Shown here: in pieces, positions 1 to 7,694 of the stretch
Position numbering within the stretch: the stretch's first letter is position 1
Layout: each line of letters begins with the position of its first letter
Source: Bacteroides sp. OF04-15BH
Lineage (GTDB): Bacteria > Bacteroidota > Bacteroidia > Bacteroidales > Bacteroidaceae
Direction of reading: 5' to 3'
Length of the DNA: 9,240 bases
NCBI RefSeq assembly: GCF_003477995.1
Contig: NZ_QUEM01000055.1
Location: 1-9,240 of the forward strand
Program-made: the position numbers and the translations under genes
Notes under the pieces: generated by a model
Seen by the model: only the letters and a program-made list of their open reading frames with translations
Told to the model about the DNA's origin: nothing
The model's database searches: none

Positions 1-20
1 TTATGCTTTTTTTGTCATGA
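1..20 (+). other. Frame disruption at the left edge of the RND pump gene
   Basis: The pump's reading frame, followed backwards, stays open to base 21 and meets an in-frame TGA at 18-20. Bases 21-62 still read as RND sequence (HSLYDSLLIEAI...). Upstream of the stop a different frame reads FFVM, ending at the ATG of 17-19. Skipping the single A at base 20 joins the two into FFVMHSLYDSLLIEAI, which fits the conserved stretch before the second membrane helix of HAE1-type pumps. This suggests a one-base insertion, either a true frameshift or a sequencing or assembly error. Only 20 bases of upstream sequence are visible, so the call is tentative. Confidence 0.4.
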
Positions 21-2156
21 CACAGTTTATATGACAGTCTCCTCATCGAGGCCATTATCCTGGTGGTGCTCGTGGTATACATCTTCTTGCAGAATCCACG
101 GTCTACGCTGATTCCAACTATCAGTATCTTCGTGTCGCTGATCGGAACGTTTGCCGTGCTCTATATTGCCGGCTTCAGTATCAATCTGTTGACTTTGTTC
201 GCATTAGTGTTGGCTATCGGAACGATTGTGGATGATGCCATCATTGTGGTGGAGGCGGTACAGACGAGGTTTGACGAAGGATACCGTTCTCCTTATAAGG
301 CGACCATTGATGCCATGAGCGGCATTACCTCGGCCATCGTCAGTTCTACATTGGTGTTTATGGCCGTATTCGTGCCCGTGTCCTTTATGGGCGGAACCTC
401 TGGAGTGTTCTACACTCAGTTCGGTATTACTATGGCCGTGGCAGTCGGTATCTCGGCAATCAACGCCCTGACACTTTCTCCGGCCTTGTGTGCCCTGATT
501 CTGAGGCCTAACGAGATTCTGGTGGATGGCAAGAAGCCGGAATTTTCAACCCGCTTCCGTATGGCTTTTGACAGTGCCTTCAAGCGAATCGTCAATAAAT
601 ACAAGTCCGGAGTAAAGATTTTTGTAAAGCATAAATGGCTGGCTTGGGCCTCGCTCGGTTTGGCGGCTTTTGCCCTTTTCTATTTGATGAATACTTCCAA
701 AACGAGTCTGGTACCGTCAGAAGATATCGGTTCTATATTTATCAGTCTGGATGCTCCAGCAGGTAGTACGCTTTCTGAAACAGCGGAAATCATGGGTAAG
801 GTAGAAAAAGAACTTCAGGAAATTCCGCAAATAGAGAACTTTAACAAAGTGGCCGGTTTCGGTATGGGCTCCGGTAGTGGCGCGTCACACGGTATGTTCA
901 TTGTCAAACTCAAGCATTGGGACGAGCGCCCAGGCGAAGAAAATAGCGTAGATGCGGTTTCCGAAGAGATTTACCGTCGTACGGCCCATATTAAGAATGC
1001 CAGTATTTTCGTGTTTTCCCCGCCAATGATTTCCGGATATGGTACGGGTAATAGCTTCGAGCTCTATTTGCAGGACCGTGGCGGTAAGGGTATTGAAGCT
1101 CTGAGTCAGGTAACCAATGATTTTCTGGATGCCCTGAACAAACGTCCGGAGATACAGAGAGCCTTTACTTCGTTCAGTGCCAACTTCCCACAGTACCGTG
1201 TGGATGTGGATGAGGCTCAGTGCCAGCGTGCCGGAACAACAACCGAAGAAGTGTTGAATGTGCTTTCAGGCTATTTCGGCAGTATCTATGCTTCGAACTT
1301 CAACCGGTTTACAAAACTTTATCGGGTAATTATCCAAGCATCTTCCGATGAGCGAAAGGATATGCAGGCTCTGGATAATATTTATGTCAAGACAAACGGT
1401 GGCATGACACCGGTAAGCCAGTTTGTGAAGCTGACCAAGACCTACGGTTCTGAGTCATTGACCCGATTCAATATGTTTACCTCAATCAACGTGCAGGGTA
1501 TGCCGGCCGAGGGATACAGTTCGGGAGATGTGATCAATGCCGTGAACGAGGTGGCCCAACAGACCTTGCCAACCGGATACGGTTATGAATTTTCGGGTAT
1601 GACCCATGAGGAAGAGCAGATGGCCAATTCTCACGATACGGTGATTATCTACAGCATCTGTATTCTGTTTATTTATCTGATTCTATGTGCTCTATATGAA
1701 AGTCTGTTCATTCCGATGGCAGTTATCCTGTCGGTTCCGTTCGGACTTATGGGCAGTTTCTTCTTTGCCCGCATGTGGGGAATAGAAAACAACATCTATC
1801 TGCAAACGGGACTGATCATGCTGATCGGTCTGTTGTCGAAGACCGCCATTTTGCTTACGGAATATGCCAGTGAGCGGCGCAAGGCAGGAATGTCCTTGTC
1901 GCAGGCAGCCATGAGTGCCGCTTCCGTACGTTTGCGCCCGCTTCTGATGACCGCCTTGACCATGGTCTTCGGATTACTGCCGCTGATGTTTGCTTCGGGA
2001 GTCGGAGCTAACGGAAACCGCTCGCTGGGTGTCGGTGCTGTAGGAGGAATGATTATCGGTACTATAGCTCTGCTGTTTGTAACACCTGCTTTCTTCATTG
2101 TGTTCCAATACATTGAGGAGCGGGTAATGGGTAAACGAAAACAAGATAGAACATGA
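21..2156 (+). CDS. RND multidrug efflux pump, inner-membrane subunit (AcrB/MexB-like, HAE1 family), 5' end missing
   Basis: This is the inner-membrane engine of a tripartite efflux complex, which exports drugs or other amphiphiles using the proton gradient. The visible frame covers roughly AcrB residue 330 to the C-terminus. TM1 and the first porter half lie upstream. From the GTG at 63 the protein reads as a classic pump: FLQNPRSTLIP at the start of TM3, then the TM4 proton-relay motif GTIVDDAIIVVE with both aspartates (231-236), then a porter/docking region, then the TM8-TM12 bundle. The TM10 relay lysine is present in GLLSKTAILLTEY (AAG at 1839-1841), so the proton-relay residues look intact. 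Whether GTG 63 is a real start is doubtful, because it falls inside a membrane helix. The gene is more likely a fragment cut by the window edge and broken by the shift near base 20. Its stop overlaps the next gene's start (ATGA), which indicates translational coupling in one efflux operon. The substrate cannot be predicted. Confidence 0.93.
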   Translation, partial: HSLYDSLLIEAIILVVLVVYIFLQNPRSTLIPTISIFVSLIGTFAVLYIAGFSINLLTLFALVLAIGTIVDDAIIVVEAVQTRFDEGYRSPYKATIDAMSGITSAIVSSTLVFMAVFVPVSFMGGTSGVFYTQFGITMAVAVGISAINALTLSPALCALILRPNEILVDGKKPEFSTRFRMAFDSAFKRIVNKYKSGVKIFVKHKWLAWASLGLAAFALFYLMNTSKTSLVPSEDIGSIFISLDAPAGSTLSETAEIMGKVEKELQEIPQIENFNKVAGFGMGSGSGASHGMFIVKLKHWDERPGEENSVDAVSEEIYRRTAHIKNASIFVFSPPMISGYGTGNSFELYLQDRGGKGIEALSQVTNDFLDALNKRPEIQRAFTSFSANFPQYRVDVDEAQCQRAGTTTEEVLNVLSGYFGSIYASNFNRFTKLYRVIIQASSDERKDMQALDNIYVKTNGGMTPVSQFVKLTKTYGSESLTRFNMFTSINVQGMPAEGYSSGDVINAVNEVAQQTLPTGYGYEFSGMTHEEEQMANSHDTVIIYSICILFIYLILCALYESLFIPMAVILSVPFGLMGSFFFARMWGIENNIYLQTGLIMLIGLLSKTAILLTEYASERRKAGMSLSQAAMSAASVRLRPLLMTALTMVFGLLPLMFASGVGANGNRSLGVGAVGGMIIGTIALLFVTPAFFIVFQYIEERVMGKRKQDRT

Positions 2157-3520
2157 TGAGAAAAATCATTTATATGCTGATGTGTCCGTTGCTGCTGGGC
2201 AGCTGTCACATCTACCGGAACTATGAGCGTCCGGAAGGATTGCCCGTTGACAGTCTTTATCGCGAACCGGTGGCGCAAAACGATACGGTTTCTTTGGGTG
2301 ATTTGCCGTGGGAGGAGCTGTTTCAGGATGCCAAACTTCAGGAACTGATTACTTATGGACTGGAGCATAACACAGATATGCAGACGGCTCTGCTTCGGGT
2401 GGATCAGGCACAGAGCCAGCTCAAGGCGGCCCGCTTGTCTTTCCTTCCGTCGCTTACTCTGTCGCCTCAGGGTGCGGTGAACCGTACAGACGGTGGAGCT
2501 ACGGTAAAGACCTATGAGTTGCCGTTGCAGGCCAGTTGGGAGGTGGATCTTTTTGGGAATCTGCGTAATGCCAAACAGGCCACCAAGGCTACTCTTCTGG
2601 AGCAGGAAGCCTATCGGCAGGCCGTCCGTTCGGAACTGATTTCTACCATAGCCAATGATTATTATACGCTGCTGATGCTGGATGAGCAGATTCAAATCAG
2701 CAAGGAAACCTTGGAGGTATGGCAGGAGCAGGTACGTACCATGGAACTTCGTCTGCAAGTGGGAGAGGAGACCGAGAATGCGGTGACTCAGGCCCGAGCC
2801 AGTCTTTACGAACTGGAAGCCAGTTACAATGATTTGCTGCGTCAGCAGCGCGAAGCTGAGAATGCCTTATGCACTTTGTTGGGTACGACTTATCGTTCTG
2901 TTGAGCGTACCAAACTGGAGATGCAATCCTTTCCGGACAGTCTGCAAACGGGAGTGCCTTTGCGTTTGCTTTCCCATCGTCCCGATGTTGTCCAGGCAGA
3001 AATGACCTTGGCCAATGCTTACTATACAACCAATCAGGCCCGTTCGGCTTTTTATCCGAATCTGACGCTTTCGGGCAGTGCCGGATGGACTAACTCGCTG
3101 GGTGAGGCAGTCCGGAATCCCGGTGGGTGGATTCTCTCAGCCCTGGCCTCGTTGACACAGCCAATCTTTAATCGTGGAAAACTGATCTCCAATCTGCGTG
3201 TCTCGAAAGACGAAGAACAGATCGCTTTGCTGAATTACAAACAGGCCTTGTTACAGGCCGGTCAGGAGGTGAACGATGCACTTTATGCTGTCAGTTCGGC
3301 CAAAATCTCTTTGGACAAGCACAGCCGACAATGTGAGGAACTGAACCGAAGCGTGCAGACAGCGGAAATGCTTTACAAGACAAACAATGCCACCTATCTG
3401 GAAGTGCTTACCGCGCGCCAGTCCTTGTTGTCCGCCCGCTTGAATGTGGTACAGGATCAGTTTACGTATTGCCAATCGGTGATCAATCTTTATAAAGCCC
3501 TGGGTGGGGGCAGTGTCTAA
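2153..3520 (+). CDS. Outer-membrane efflux lipoprotein (OprM/NodT/TolC family)
   Basis: This is the outer-membrane channel of the efflux complex, forming a trimeric beta-barrel with an alpha-helical tunnel through the periplasm. The 455-residue length is normal for the family. The N-terminus is a lipoprotein signal: MMRKII, a short hydrophobic stretch, then the lipobox LGSC with Cys18 as the expected lipidation site. Family features follow: LPWEELFQDAKLQELI near residue 55, a long heptad-rich helical region, WEVDLFGNLRNA near 130, and the second repeat with LLSHRPDVVQAE near 275 and LTQPIFNRGKL near 340. The internal duplication expected of the family (two outer-membrane-factor repeats) is therefore visible. 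The ATG at 2153 overlaps the pump stop by four bases, so the two are co-translated. A terminator lies about 50 bases after its stop, which makes it the last gene of the operon. I see nothing damaged in it. Confidence 0.95.
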   Translation: MMRKIIYMLMCPLLLGSCHIYRNYERPEGLPVDSLYREPVAQNDTVSLGDLPWEELFQDAKLQELITYGLEHNTDMQTALLRVDQAQSQLKAARLSFLPSLTLSPQGAVNRTDGGATVKTYELPLQASWEVDLFGNLRNAKQATKATLLEQEAYRQAVRSELISTIANDYYTLLMLDEQIQISKETLEVWQEQVRTMELRLQVGEETENAVTQARASLYELEASYNDLLRQQREAENALCTLLGTTYRSVERTKLEMQSFPDSLQTGVPLRLLSHRPDVVQAEMTLANAYYTTNQARSAFYPNLTLSGSAGWTNSLGEAVRNPGGWILSALASLTQPIFNRGKLISNLRVSKDEEQIALLNYKQALLQAGQEVNDALYAVSSAKISLDKHSRQCEELNRSVQTAEMLYKTNNATYLEVLTARQSLLSARLNVVQDQFTYCQSVINLYKALGGGSV

Positions 3521-3544
3521 TGGCTCAAGCAAGCAAACATACAT

Positions 3545-3566
3545 AAATCTATTAAATCTATTAAAT
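3545..3566 (+). repeat. Short tandem repeat of AAATCTATT (about 2.4 copies)
   Basis: AAATCTATT occurs twice back to back, followed by a partial third copy (AAAT), between the efflux operon stop and its terminator hairpin. It is non-coding. No function is evident, and a length-variable microrepeat is the simplest reading. Confidence 0.5.
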
Positions 3567-3567
3567 G

Positions 3568-3621
3568 AACAAATGGCGCCCGTGTGGGATGTGAATCCAG
3601 CCGGAACGCCATTTGTTTTTT
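3568..3621 (+). terminator. Rho-independent terminator of the efflux operon
   Basis: An 11-base perfect inverted repeat pairs AACAAATGGCG (3568-3578) with CGCCATTTGTT (3607-3617). The T-rich tail runs into TTTTTT (3616-3621). The 28-base loop can itself fold: GGAT (3587-3590) pairs with ATCC (3595-3598) around a GTGA (GNRA-type) tetraloop, and CCG (3580-3582) can pair with CGG (3602-3604). It lies about 50 bases after the outer-membrane factor stop, in the orientation that ends that transcript. Confidence 0.85.
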
Positions 3622-3702
3622 GTTTACTAGAAGACAGAGTGATTACTGAATGAACCTGAAAAAATTTTTAAAATAATCATGAGTTTTCGTTTTGGAAAAT
3701 CA

Positions 3703-3730
3703 TTGATATTTGAAATAATATTTATTTTTG
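3703..3730 (+). promoter_or_regulatory. Possible Bacteroides-type housekeeping promoter
   Basis: TATTTTTG at 3723-3730 matches the Bacteroides -7 consensus TAnnTTTG exactly. An ATTG (TTG at 3703-3705) lies 17 bases upstream and could serve as the -33 box, though the usual gap is a few bases longer. Transcription would begin near 3737, leaving a leader of about 75 bases before the ATG at 3811. The surrounding stretch (3622-3810) is AT-rich, with no gene and no other clear site. Such AT-rich DNA matches loose consensus boxes easily, so this is only a candidate. Confidence 0.35.
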
Positions 3731-3810
3731 CAATAAAATAAATATCTGGTTCATCTGTCGTAAGACTAGTTCATGAATACGGGTATTGTTATTCTTTAAA
3801 TCATTTGCTT

Positions 3811-6042
3811 ATGGATTCTGTATTAGTGTACGAAATGGATACGTTATCTTTTCTCGGAAAGTCTTTATTAGGGTTTTCCGAAGCGCATGAACATGCTTCA
3901 ATTTGGAATGATTGGGCCAGTTCTTTCTATATCTTAATTGCTTTTATTGTTTTTTTGAGCATACTCCTTTTGTGTTATCCTATAAAAAAGTGGATTATCG
4001 GCCATCTTAAGGTTTTGGCATTAGTGATTTGGGGTATTGGAGTTGGACTTTATCGTGTCGGTTTTGATGACGGAGGTTGTGCAGACAATATGCTGGCACT
4101 GTATCTGCGTGCTTCGCTGTCGGCAATGGAAATGTTTGTGTCTCATTCCGATTTGATTGAGGTTCACCAGCATTGGCATCATTCCGGATTATATATGACA
4201 ATCTTTTCAACGGTGCATTTCTGTGCCGTGTTGATTAGTGCAGTCTTTATTCTGCGGCTTTTCGGATTGAACTTCCTTTCATGGCTTAAGCTCATTTACT
4301 GGAATATGACGCTGATTTTCAGGAAGAAAAACAGTCTGGCAGTATTTTGGGGCGTCAACCGAAACGCATTGAATATGGCGAAAAGCTTACATCATATTCC
4401 AGGCAAAAAGATTCGGATTCTTTTCGTAAACCTTCCGGATAATGATCATCAGCACGAGGCATCCCGGTTTACTTTCAGTCACTTTTTTCACACTGCGAAC
4501 GCCGGAATAGACAAGTATGTAGAGGAAATAGAAGAAATGGGAGCTGTTTTGCTGAGTGCCGGAAAGCAGTTCCGATGGTCTGGAATAAATTGTCAGGAAC
4601 CACACCTACTGTTTCGGGACTTAAAGGTATCTCGTCTCTGTGATACCTTGATTGACAGAACATTGAAGTGCTATGCTAAGGTGGATTTTTATTTTCTTTC
4701 CGAGCAGGAGCAAGACAACCTTTCGGCCATTATGGCTCTGAAGCAGATATGCGGACAGAGCGAATCGTCTCTTTATAATCAAAACCAACTATTTTCATGT
4801 TATTGCCATGCCCGCAGAAATAACGTGAATTTTGCATTGATAAACAGTGAAGGTCTAAGGCATCAGGTACATTTTATTGATTCTTCTTCTCTGTCCGTGT
4901 GGCAGTTGAAAAAGACAGCAGCCTGTCATCCGGTAAATTTTGTCCAGGTGATTCCGGAAACAGGAACGGTAAGTTCTTCTTTTACGGCGATGGTCATCGG
5001 GTTTGGAGAAACGGGGCGTGACGCATTCGGATTCTTGTATGAGTTCGGTTCCTTTGTGGCTCAGGTTTCTCCAGGGGATGATGGAATAGATCGGATCATA
5101 GCCCAGAAGAAAAAAATATATGTGGTCGATCCGAATCTGAAGACTTTACGGGCAGAATATCTGTCAGATAGGCCAGGACTTCGGAATGATGGTTCAGTAG
5201 AGTGGTGGAATACTTTGACCGAGGAGGATTCTTTTTCCGGCCGACTTGAAAAAATCATCAATGAATTGAATTGTGTGGCCATAACGGTGGGAGATGACGA
5301 AACCGCTATTTTGTTGGCTGCAAAAATATGCCATGCCGCCATACGCTATCGGACCGTGTCGGAGAAGCTGGCCCTGTTTGTCAGAATACGTCATAAAGAA
5401 CAGAAGGCAAAGATGATGGCTGTGAAGGATTATTTTGACCGGTATAATCCGGAGGGACATCTGTTTGTTCACTTGTTTGGCTGTAATGAGGAAATCTTTT
5501 CATATAACACTTTGCGCCGTGATATACTGGAAACCCGAGCAATGTCTTTCTTTTATCGGTACTCGCAGGAAACCGCAGAACTATGGCTGGAAGGAGAAAA
5601 ATTGCGTAGCGAGCAGGAACGCCTGTCGAAGTCCAGTCCTTATAAAGAATGGATGAAGAGACGCAAGGAAAAAAACAGTTCGGTGAAAGAACATTACACG
5701 GTCTTTTATCAGGAAGAGCAAGACCGCTCGAATGCCTGGCACATCCTGACCAAACGGAAATTGGCCGGATTGGAAGACGGAGACGAGGTTCGAAGAAATG
5801 AATGTCTGTCAGATGCACATCTGATCAGAACCATTGGTTACGGAGAGCATCTGCGGTGGAATGCCAAGATGTATCTGATGGGATTTGAGTATGGAGATCA
5901 AAAAATGATAGAGAGGAAACAGCATCCTTGTCTGGTGGATTGTGATCAACTGGTAAGAAATAAGCTCCAAAGGGACACCTTACGCTATGATGAAGCTGTA
6001 GTGAGATTGAGTATGAGTAAAGAATTTGATAATATGAAATAG
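3811..6042 (+). CDS. Membrane protein with two TrkA/RCK-like Rossmann segments and a C-terminal RyR-like domain
   Basis: The 743-residue protein appears to be a membrane-anchored nucleotide sensor. Hydrophobic helices lie near residues 39-58, 66-82 and 128-150. A soluble part follows. The first Rossmann-like segment (about 176-210) reads SLAVFWGVNRNALNMA and ends in IRILFVNLP. The second (about 391-440) has the glycine motif GFGETGR (G397, G399, G402) and a following strand ending in D440, typical of NAD(H) binders. AITVGDDETAILLAAKI (490-506) resembles the later strands of TrkA-N/RCK domains. The C-terminus holds EHLRW (679-683), GFEYG (691-695), a KQHPCLV segment and YDEAVV, in the order seen in RyR domains but diverged. 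There is no TVGYG-type selectivity filter between the helices, so a potassium channel is not supported. I chose ATG 3811 over TTG 3805. The next gene starts one base after its stop, so they form an operon. Ligand and output are unknown. Confidence 0.75.
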   Translation: MDSVLVYEMDTLSFLGKSLLGFSEAHEHASIWNDWASSFYILIAFIVFLSILLLCYPIKKWIIGHLKVLALVIWGIGVGLYRVGFDDGGCADNMLALYLRASLSAMEMFVSHSDLIEVHQHWHHSGLYMTIFSTVHFCAVLISAVFILRLFGLNFLSWLKLIYWNMTLIFRKKNSLAVFWGVNRNALNMAKSLHHIPGKKIRILFVNLPDNDHQHEASRFTFSHFFHTANAGIDKYVEEIEEMGAVLLSAGKQFRWSGINCQEPHLLFRDLKVSRLCDTLIDRTLKCYAKVDFYFLSEQEQDNLSAIMALKQICGQSESSLYNQNQLFSCYCHARRNNVNFALINSEGLRHQVHFIDSSSLSVWQLKKTAACHPVNFVQVIPETGTVSSSFTAMVIGFGETGRDAFGFLYEFGSFVAQVSPGDDGIDRIIAQKKKIYVVDPNLKTLRAEYLSDRPGLRNDGSVEWWNTLTEEDSFSGRLEKIINELNCVAITVGDDETAILLAAKICHAAIRYRTVSEKLALFVRIRHKEQKAKMMAVKDYFDRYNPEGHLFVHLFGCNEEIFSYNTLRRDILETRAMSFFYRYSQETAELWLEGEKLRSEQERLSKSSPYKEWMKRRKEKNSSVKEHYTVFYQEEQDRSNAWHILTKRKLAGLEDGDEVRRNECLSDAHLIRTIGYGEHLRWNAKMYLMGFEYGDQKMIERKQHPCLVDCDQLVRNKLQRDTLRYDEAVVRLSMSKEFDNMK

Positions 6043-6043
6043 T

Positions 6044-6619
6044 ATGACTGATAAGGAAATAATCGAGGGGCTTGTAAACCGGGATAATCGTATTACGGGA
6101 TATTTTCTGGAAAAATATCGTCCCCTGTTTTTAAATGCGATACAGGTAATTTTTGATTATCCGGTTGATAAAGACGAGTGTATCAATGAACTGTATTTTT
6201 ATCTGATGAAAGAGGATGCCGCCAAACTGAAGGCTTTTGAATATCGCAGTACTTTGGGCTGCTGGCTGAAAAAAGTGGTGATCCGATTCTTTCGGGATTT
6301 GCGAGACACTCGCAGGGTGATAGATGATAATAGCAAGGAGCCTCTTTATGAAAAGAAAGGTAATAATCAGGATGATGAAGTAATTGATACACTTGCCGCC
6401 GATGAGGCTAAAGCAGATTTGGAACATCTTTTTGCATTAATGAAAAATGAACGTTATGTGATGGTTATTCGTGCATTGGTCTTGGAAGATCGGGAACCGG
6501 AGCAGATCGCTCGTTTTATGGGCATCACTGTTGCAAATTTGTATAATATCAAAAAACGCGCATTAGCTTCATTGGCAAAAGTGGCAATTAATGAAAGGAG
6601 AAAATATGAAAACAAATAA
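6044..6619 (+). CDS. ECF-type RNA polymerase sigma-70 family sigma factor
   Basis: At 191 residues the protein has the size of an ECF sigma factor with only regions 2 and 4. Region 2 spans about residues 15-90: ITGYFLEKYRPLF, then DECINELYFYLM, then the DNA-melting and recognition part LGCWLKKVVIRFFRDLRD. An acidic linker with DNSKEP and NNQDDEVIDTLAADE separates it from region 4 (about 130-185). Region 4 contains the helix-turn-helix EPEQIARFMGITVANLYNIKK. ECF sigma factors direct RNA polymerase to a small set of promoters and are usually controlled by a partner encoded next door. Here the partner candidates are the membrane Rossmann/RyR-like protein one base upstream and the multidomain RyR protein whose start overlaps this gene by 14 bases. 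A likely target motif lies upstream of two genes further along. Which ECF subgroup it belongs to cannot be told by eye. Confidence 0.88.
   Translation: MTDKEIIEGLVNRDNRITGYFLEKYRPLFLNAIQVIFDYPVDKDECINELYFYLMKEDAAKLKAFEYRSTLGCWLKKVVIRFFRDLRDTRRVIDDNSKEPLYEKKGNNQDDEVIDTLAADEAKADLEHLFALMKNERYVMVIRALVLEDREPEQIARFMGITVANLYNIKKRALASLAKVAINERRKYENK
6594..6600 (+). promoter_or_regulatory. Shine-Dalgarno-like site deciding the start at 6606
   Basis: AAAGGAG lies inside the 3' end of the sigma gene, five bases before ATG 6606. It supports that ATG over the in-frame ATG at 6591, whose own first codons form this site. Strong sites like this are uncommon in Bacteroidales. Here it may allow reinitiation within the overlapping sigma gene and so coupled production. 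Confidence 0.55.
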
Positions 6620-7694
6620 AAAATATATGATATCAGAAGAATTATTGGCTGCTTTTGAAGAGGGTAAAACCAATGCAGAGGAAACAGCAATGATACTCAA
6701 TGCTTTGGCCTCGGACGAAAAATTGCAGGAGGAGTTTATTTTATCTCAGAAACTGGATGCTTTGATGGGAACGGAAGAAGAGGATATAGACATTTTACCT
6801 GCGCAGGCACTGGCTGCCGAAAGCGAAGGCAACTTATGTGATTTTCTCTGTGAACTTTATGTGCTTGACCGTAGAGGAATCGCTTGTGATGTGACCACTC
6901 TCTCCGAGGACGCCCGGAATAACAGATGGCTGCGAGATAGCGGTACACCGTTACACAGTGTCGGACGTTTGTTGGAACAGAATGATCTGATTGTGTTGCG
7001 GCAGTATGGAGCTGAAATTTCTGACCTTAAAAGAGCTATCAAGGCTGAGCATGACGTGATTGTGGTAGTGAACAACAATAAGCTGACGGGAGTTTCGGAT
7101 GGAGATATTGCTTACCATGCCGTAGTTGTGACGGAAATAACGGATACAGATGTAGTCCTTTATAATCCGGCATCAGAGGAAGAGTTGGAAACTTATGCGG
7201 TTGCTCGCTTCGAATCAGCCTGGAAAGATGCCAAATCTTATCTGGCACGAGTAAAAGGCAAGGACTTTGACTATAATCCTCATCCGATTGATCTTGATGA
7301 TGTTGAATTGAGCTCTGATCTTTTGGATTTGCGCGAAGCGATTGCGGAAAATGCCCATGAGGTATGGGCGGATAAACGTCAAGAGGAAGGATGGACTTAC
7401 GGACCGGTTCGTGATGACCGGAAAAAACAGAATCCGGACATGGTGCCTTATGCCATGTTGCCTGATTCTGAAAAAGAATATGACCGTCGCATGGCCTTTG
7501 ATACCATCAAGTTGATGAAGAAACTGGGATATGATATTATCAAACATCGCAGTACACCGCTTCATGCAGAACTGTTGCATAAAATCAATCATGAAGAGGA
7601 TGCCAGAGTTTGTGAATGCGGTTGTTTTGTTTTTGTAGACCAGATCTACTGTCCTCGCTGTGGTAAGAAATTAGATTGGAAAAAATTCCTGTAA
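6606..7694 (+). CDS. Multidomain protein: anti-sigma-like N-terminus, C39-like cysteine peptidase module, RyR domain, zinc ribbon
   Basis: The 362-residue protein has no signal peptide or membrane helix and should be cytoplasmic. Residues 8-52 (ISEELLAAFEEGKTNAEE...) resemble the helical N-terminus of anti-sigma factors. Residues 75-215 look like a C39-type papain fold: CDFLCELYVL (C78, C82) matches the CGPACLAM pattern, an LxxAI/VIVVV segment follows, and HAVVV (H171) and YNPAS (N187) supply the other two triad residues. Residues 245-311 are a clear bacterial RyR domain: AENAHEVWADKR, EGWTYGPVRDD, PDMVPYAMLP, then EKEYDRRMA. The C-terminus is a small zinc ribbon with C336, C338, C340, C349 and C352, where the first knuckle is irregular. 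The gene overlaps the sigma gene by 14 bases, so it is a strong candidate for the sigma factor's regulator. The RyR and C39-like assignments rest on motif order. Whether it is an active protease, an inactive binding fold or an anti-sigma factor is inference. Confidence 0.8.
   Translation: MKTNKKYMISEELLAAFEEGKTNAEETAMILNALASDEKLQEEFILSQKLDALMGTEEEDIDILPAQALAAESEGNLCDFLCELYVLDRRGIACDVTTLSEDARNNRWLRDSGTPLHSVGRLLEQNDLIVLRQYGAEISDLKRAIKAEHDVIVVVNNNKLTGVSDGDIAYHAVVVTEITDTDVVLYNPASEEELETYAVARFESAWKDAKSYLARVKGKDFDYNPHPIDLDDVELSSDLLDLREAIAENAHEVWADKRQEEGWTYGPVRDDRKKQNPDMVPYAMLPDSEKEYDRRMAFDTIKLMKKLGYDIIKHRSTPLHAELLHKINHEEDARVCECGCFVFVDQIYCPRCGKKLDWKKFL

Noticed and set aside
1796..2758. Long open frame of 320 codons on the minus strand
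   Set aside because: It lies opposite the pump and outer-membrane factor genes and crosses their junction. The peptide has no domain sense, and both + strand genes are firmly identified.
3545..3566. Tandem 9-mer as an attachment site or insertion-sequence footprint
   Set aside because: There is no integrase, transposase or matching terminal repeat nearby, and the unit is too short and AT-rich to mean more than a microrepeat.
3765..3795. Third copy of the ACTGTTAGAA-N17-TCT motif before the Rossmann/RyR-like gene
   Set aside because: ACTAGTTCATGAA then TTCTTT looks loosely similar, but the -35 part does not match and the gap is 15 rather than 17.
3805..3810. TTG start two codons upstream of ATG 3811
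   Set aside because: The ATG two codons later is the more usual start codon, and nothing favours the TTG.
3811..4260. Potassium channel pore in the N-terminal membrane region
   Set aside because: Helices are present, but no TVGYG or similar filter lies between them. The link between helices 2 and 3 is rich in H, D and E and unlike a pore loop.
5381..5818. Minus-strand open frame of 145 codons
   Set aside because: It is antisense to the Rossmann/RyR-like gene, with a composition typical of a shadow frame and no recognisable motif.
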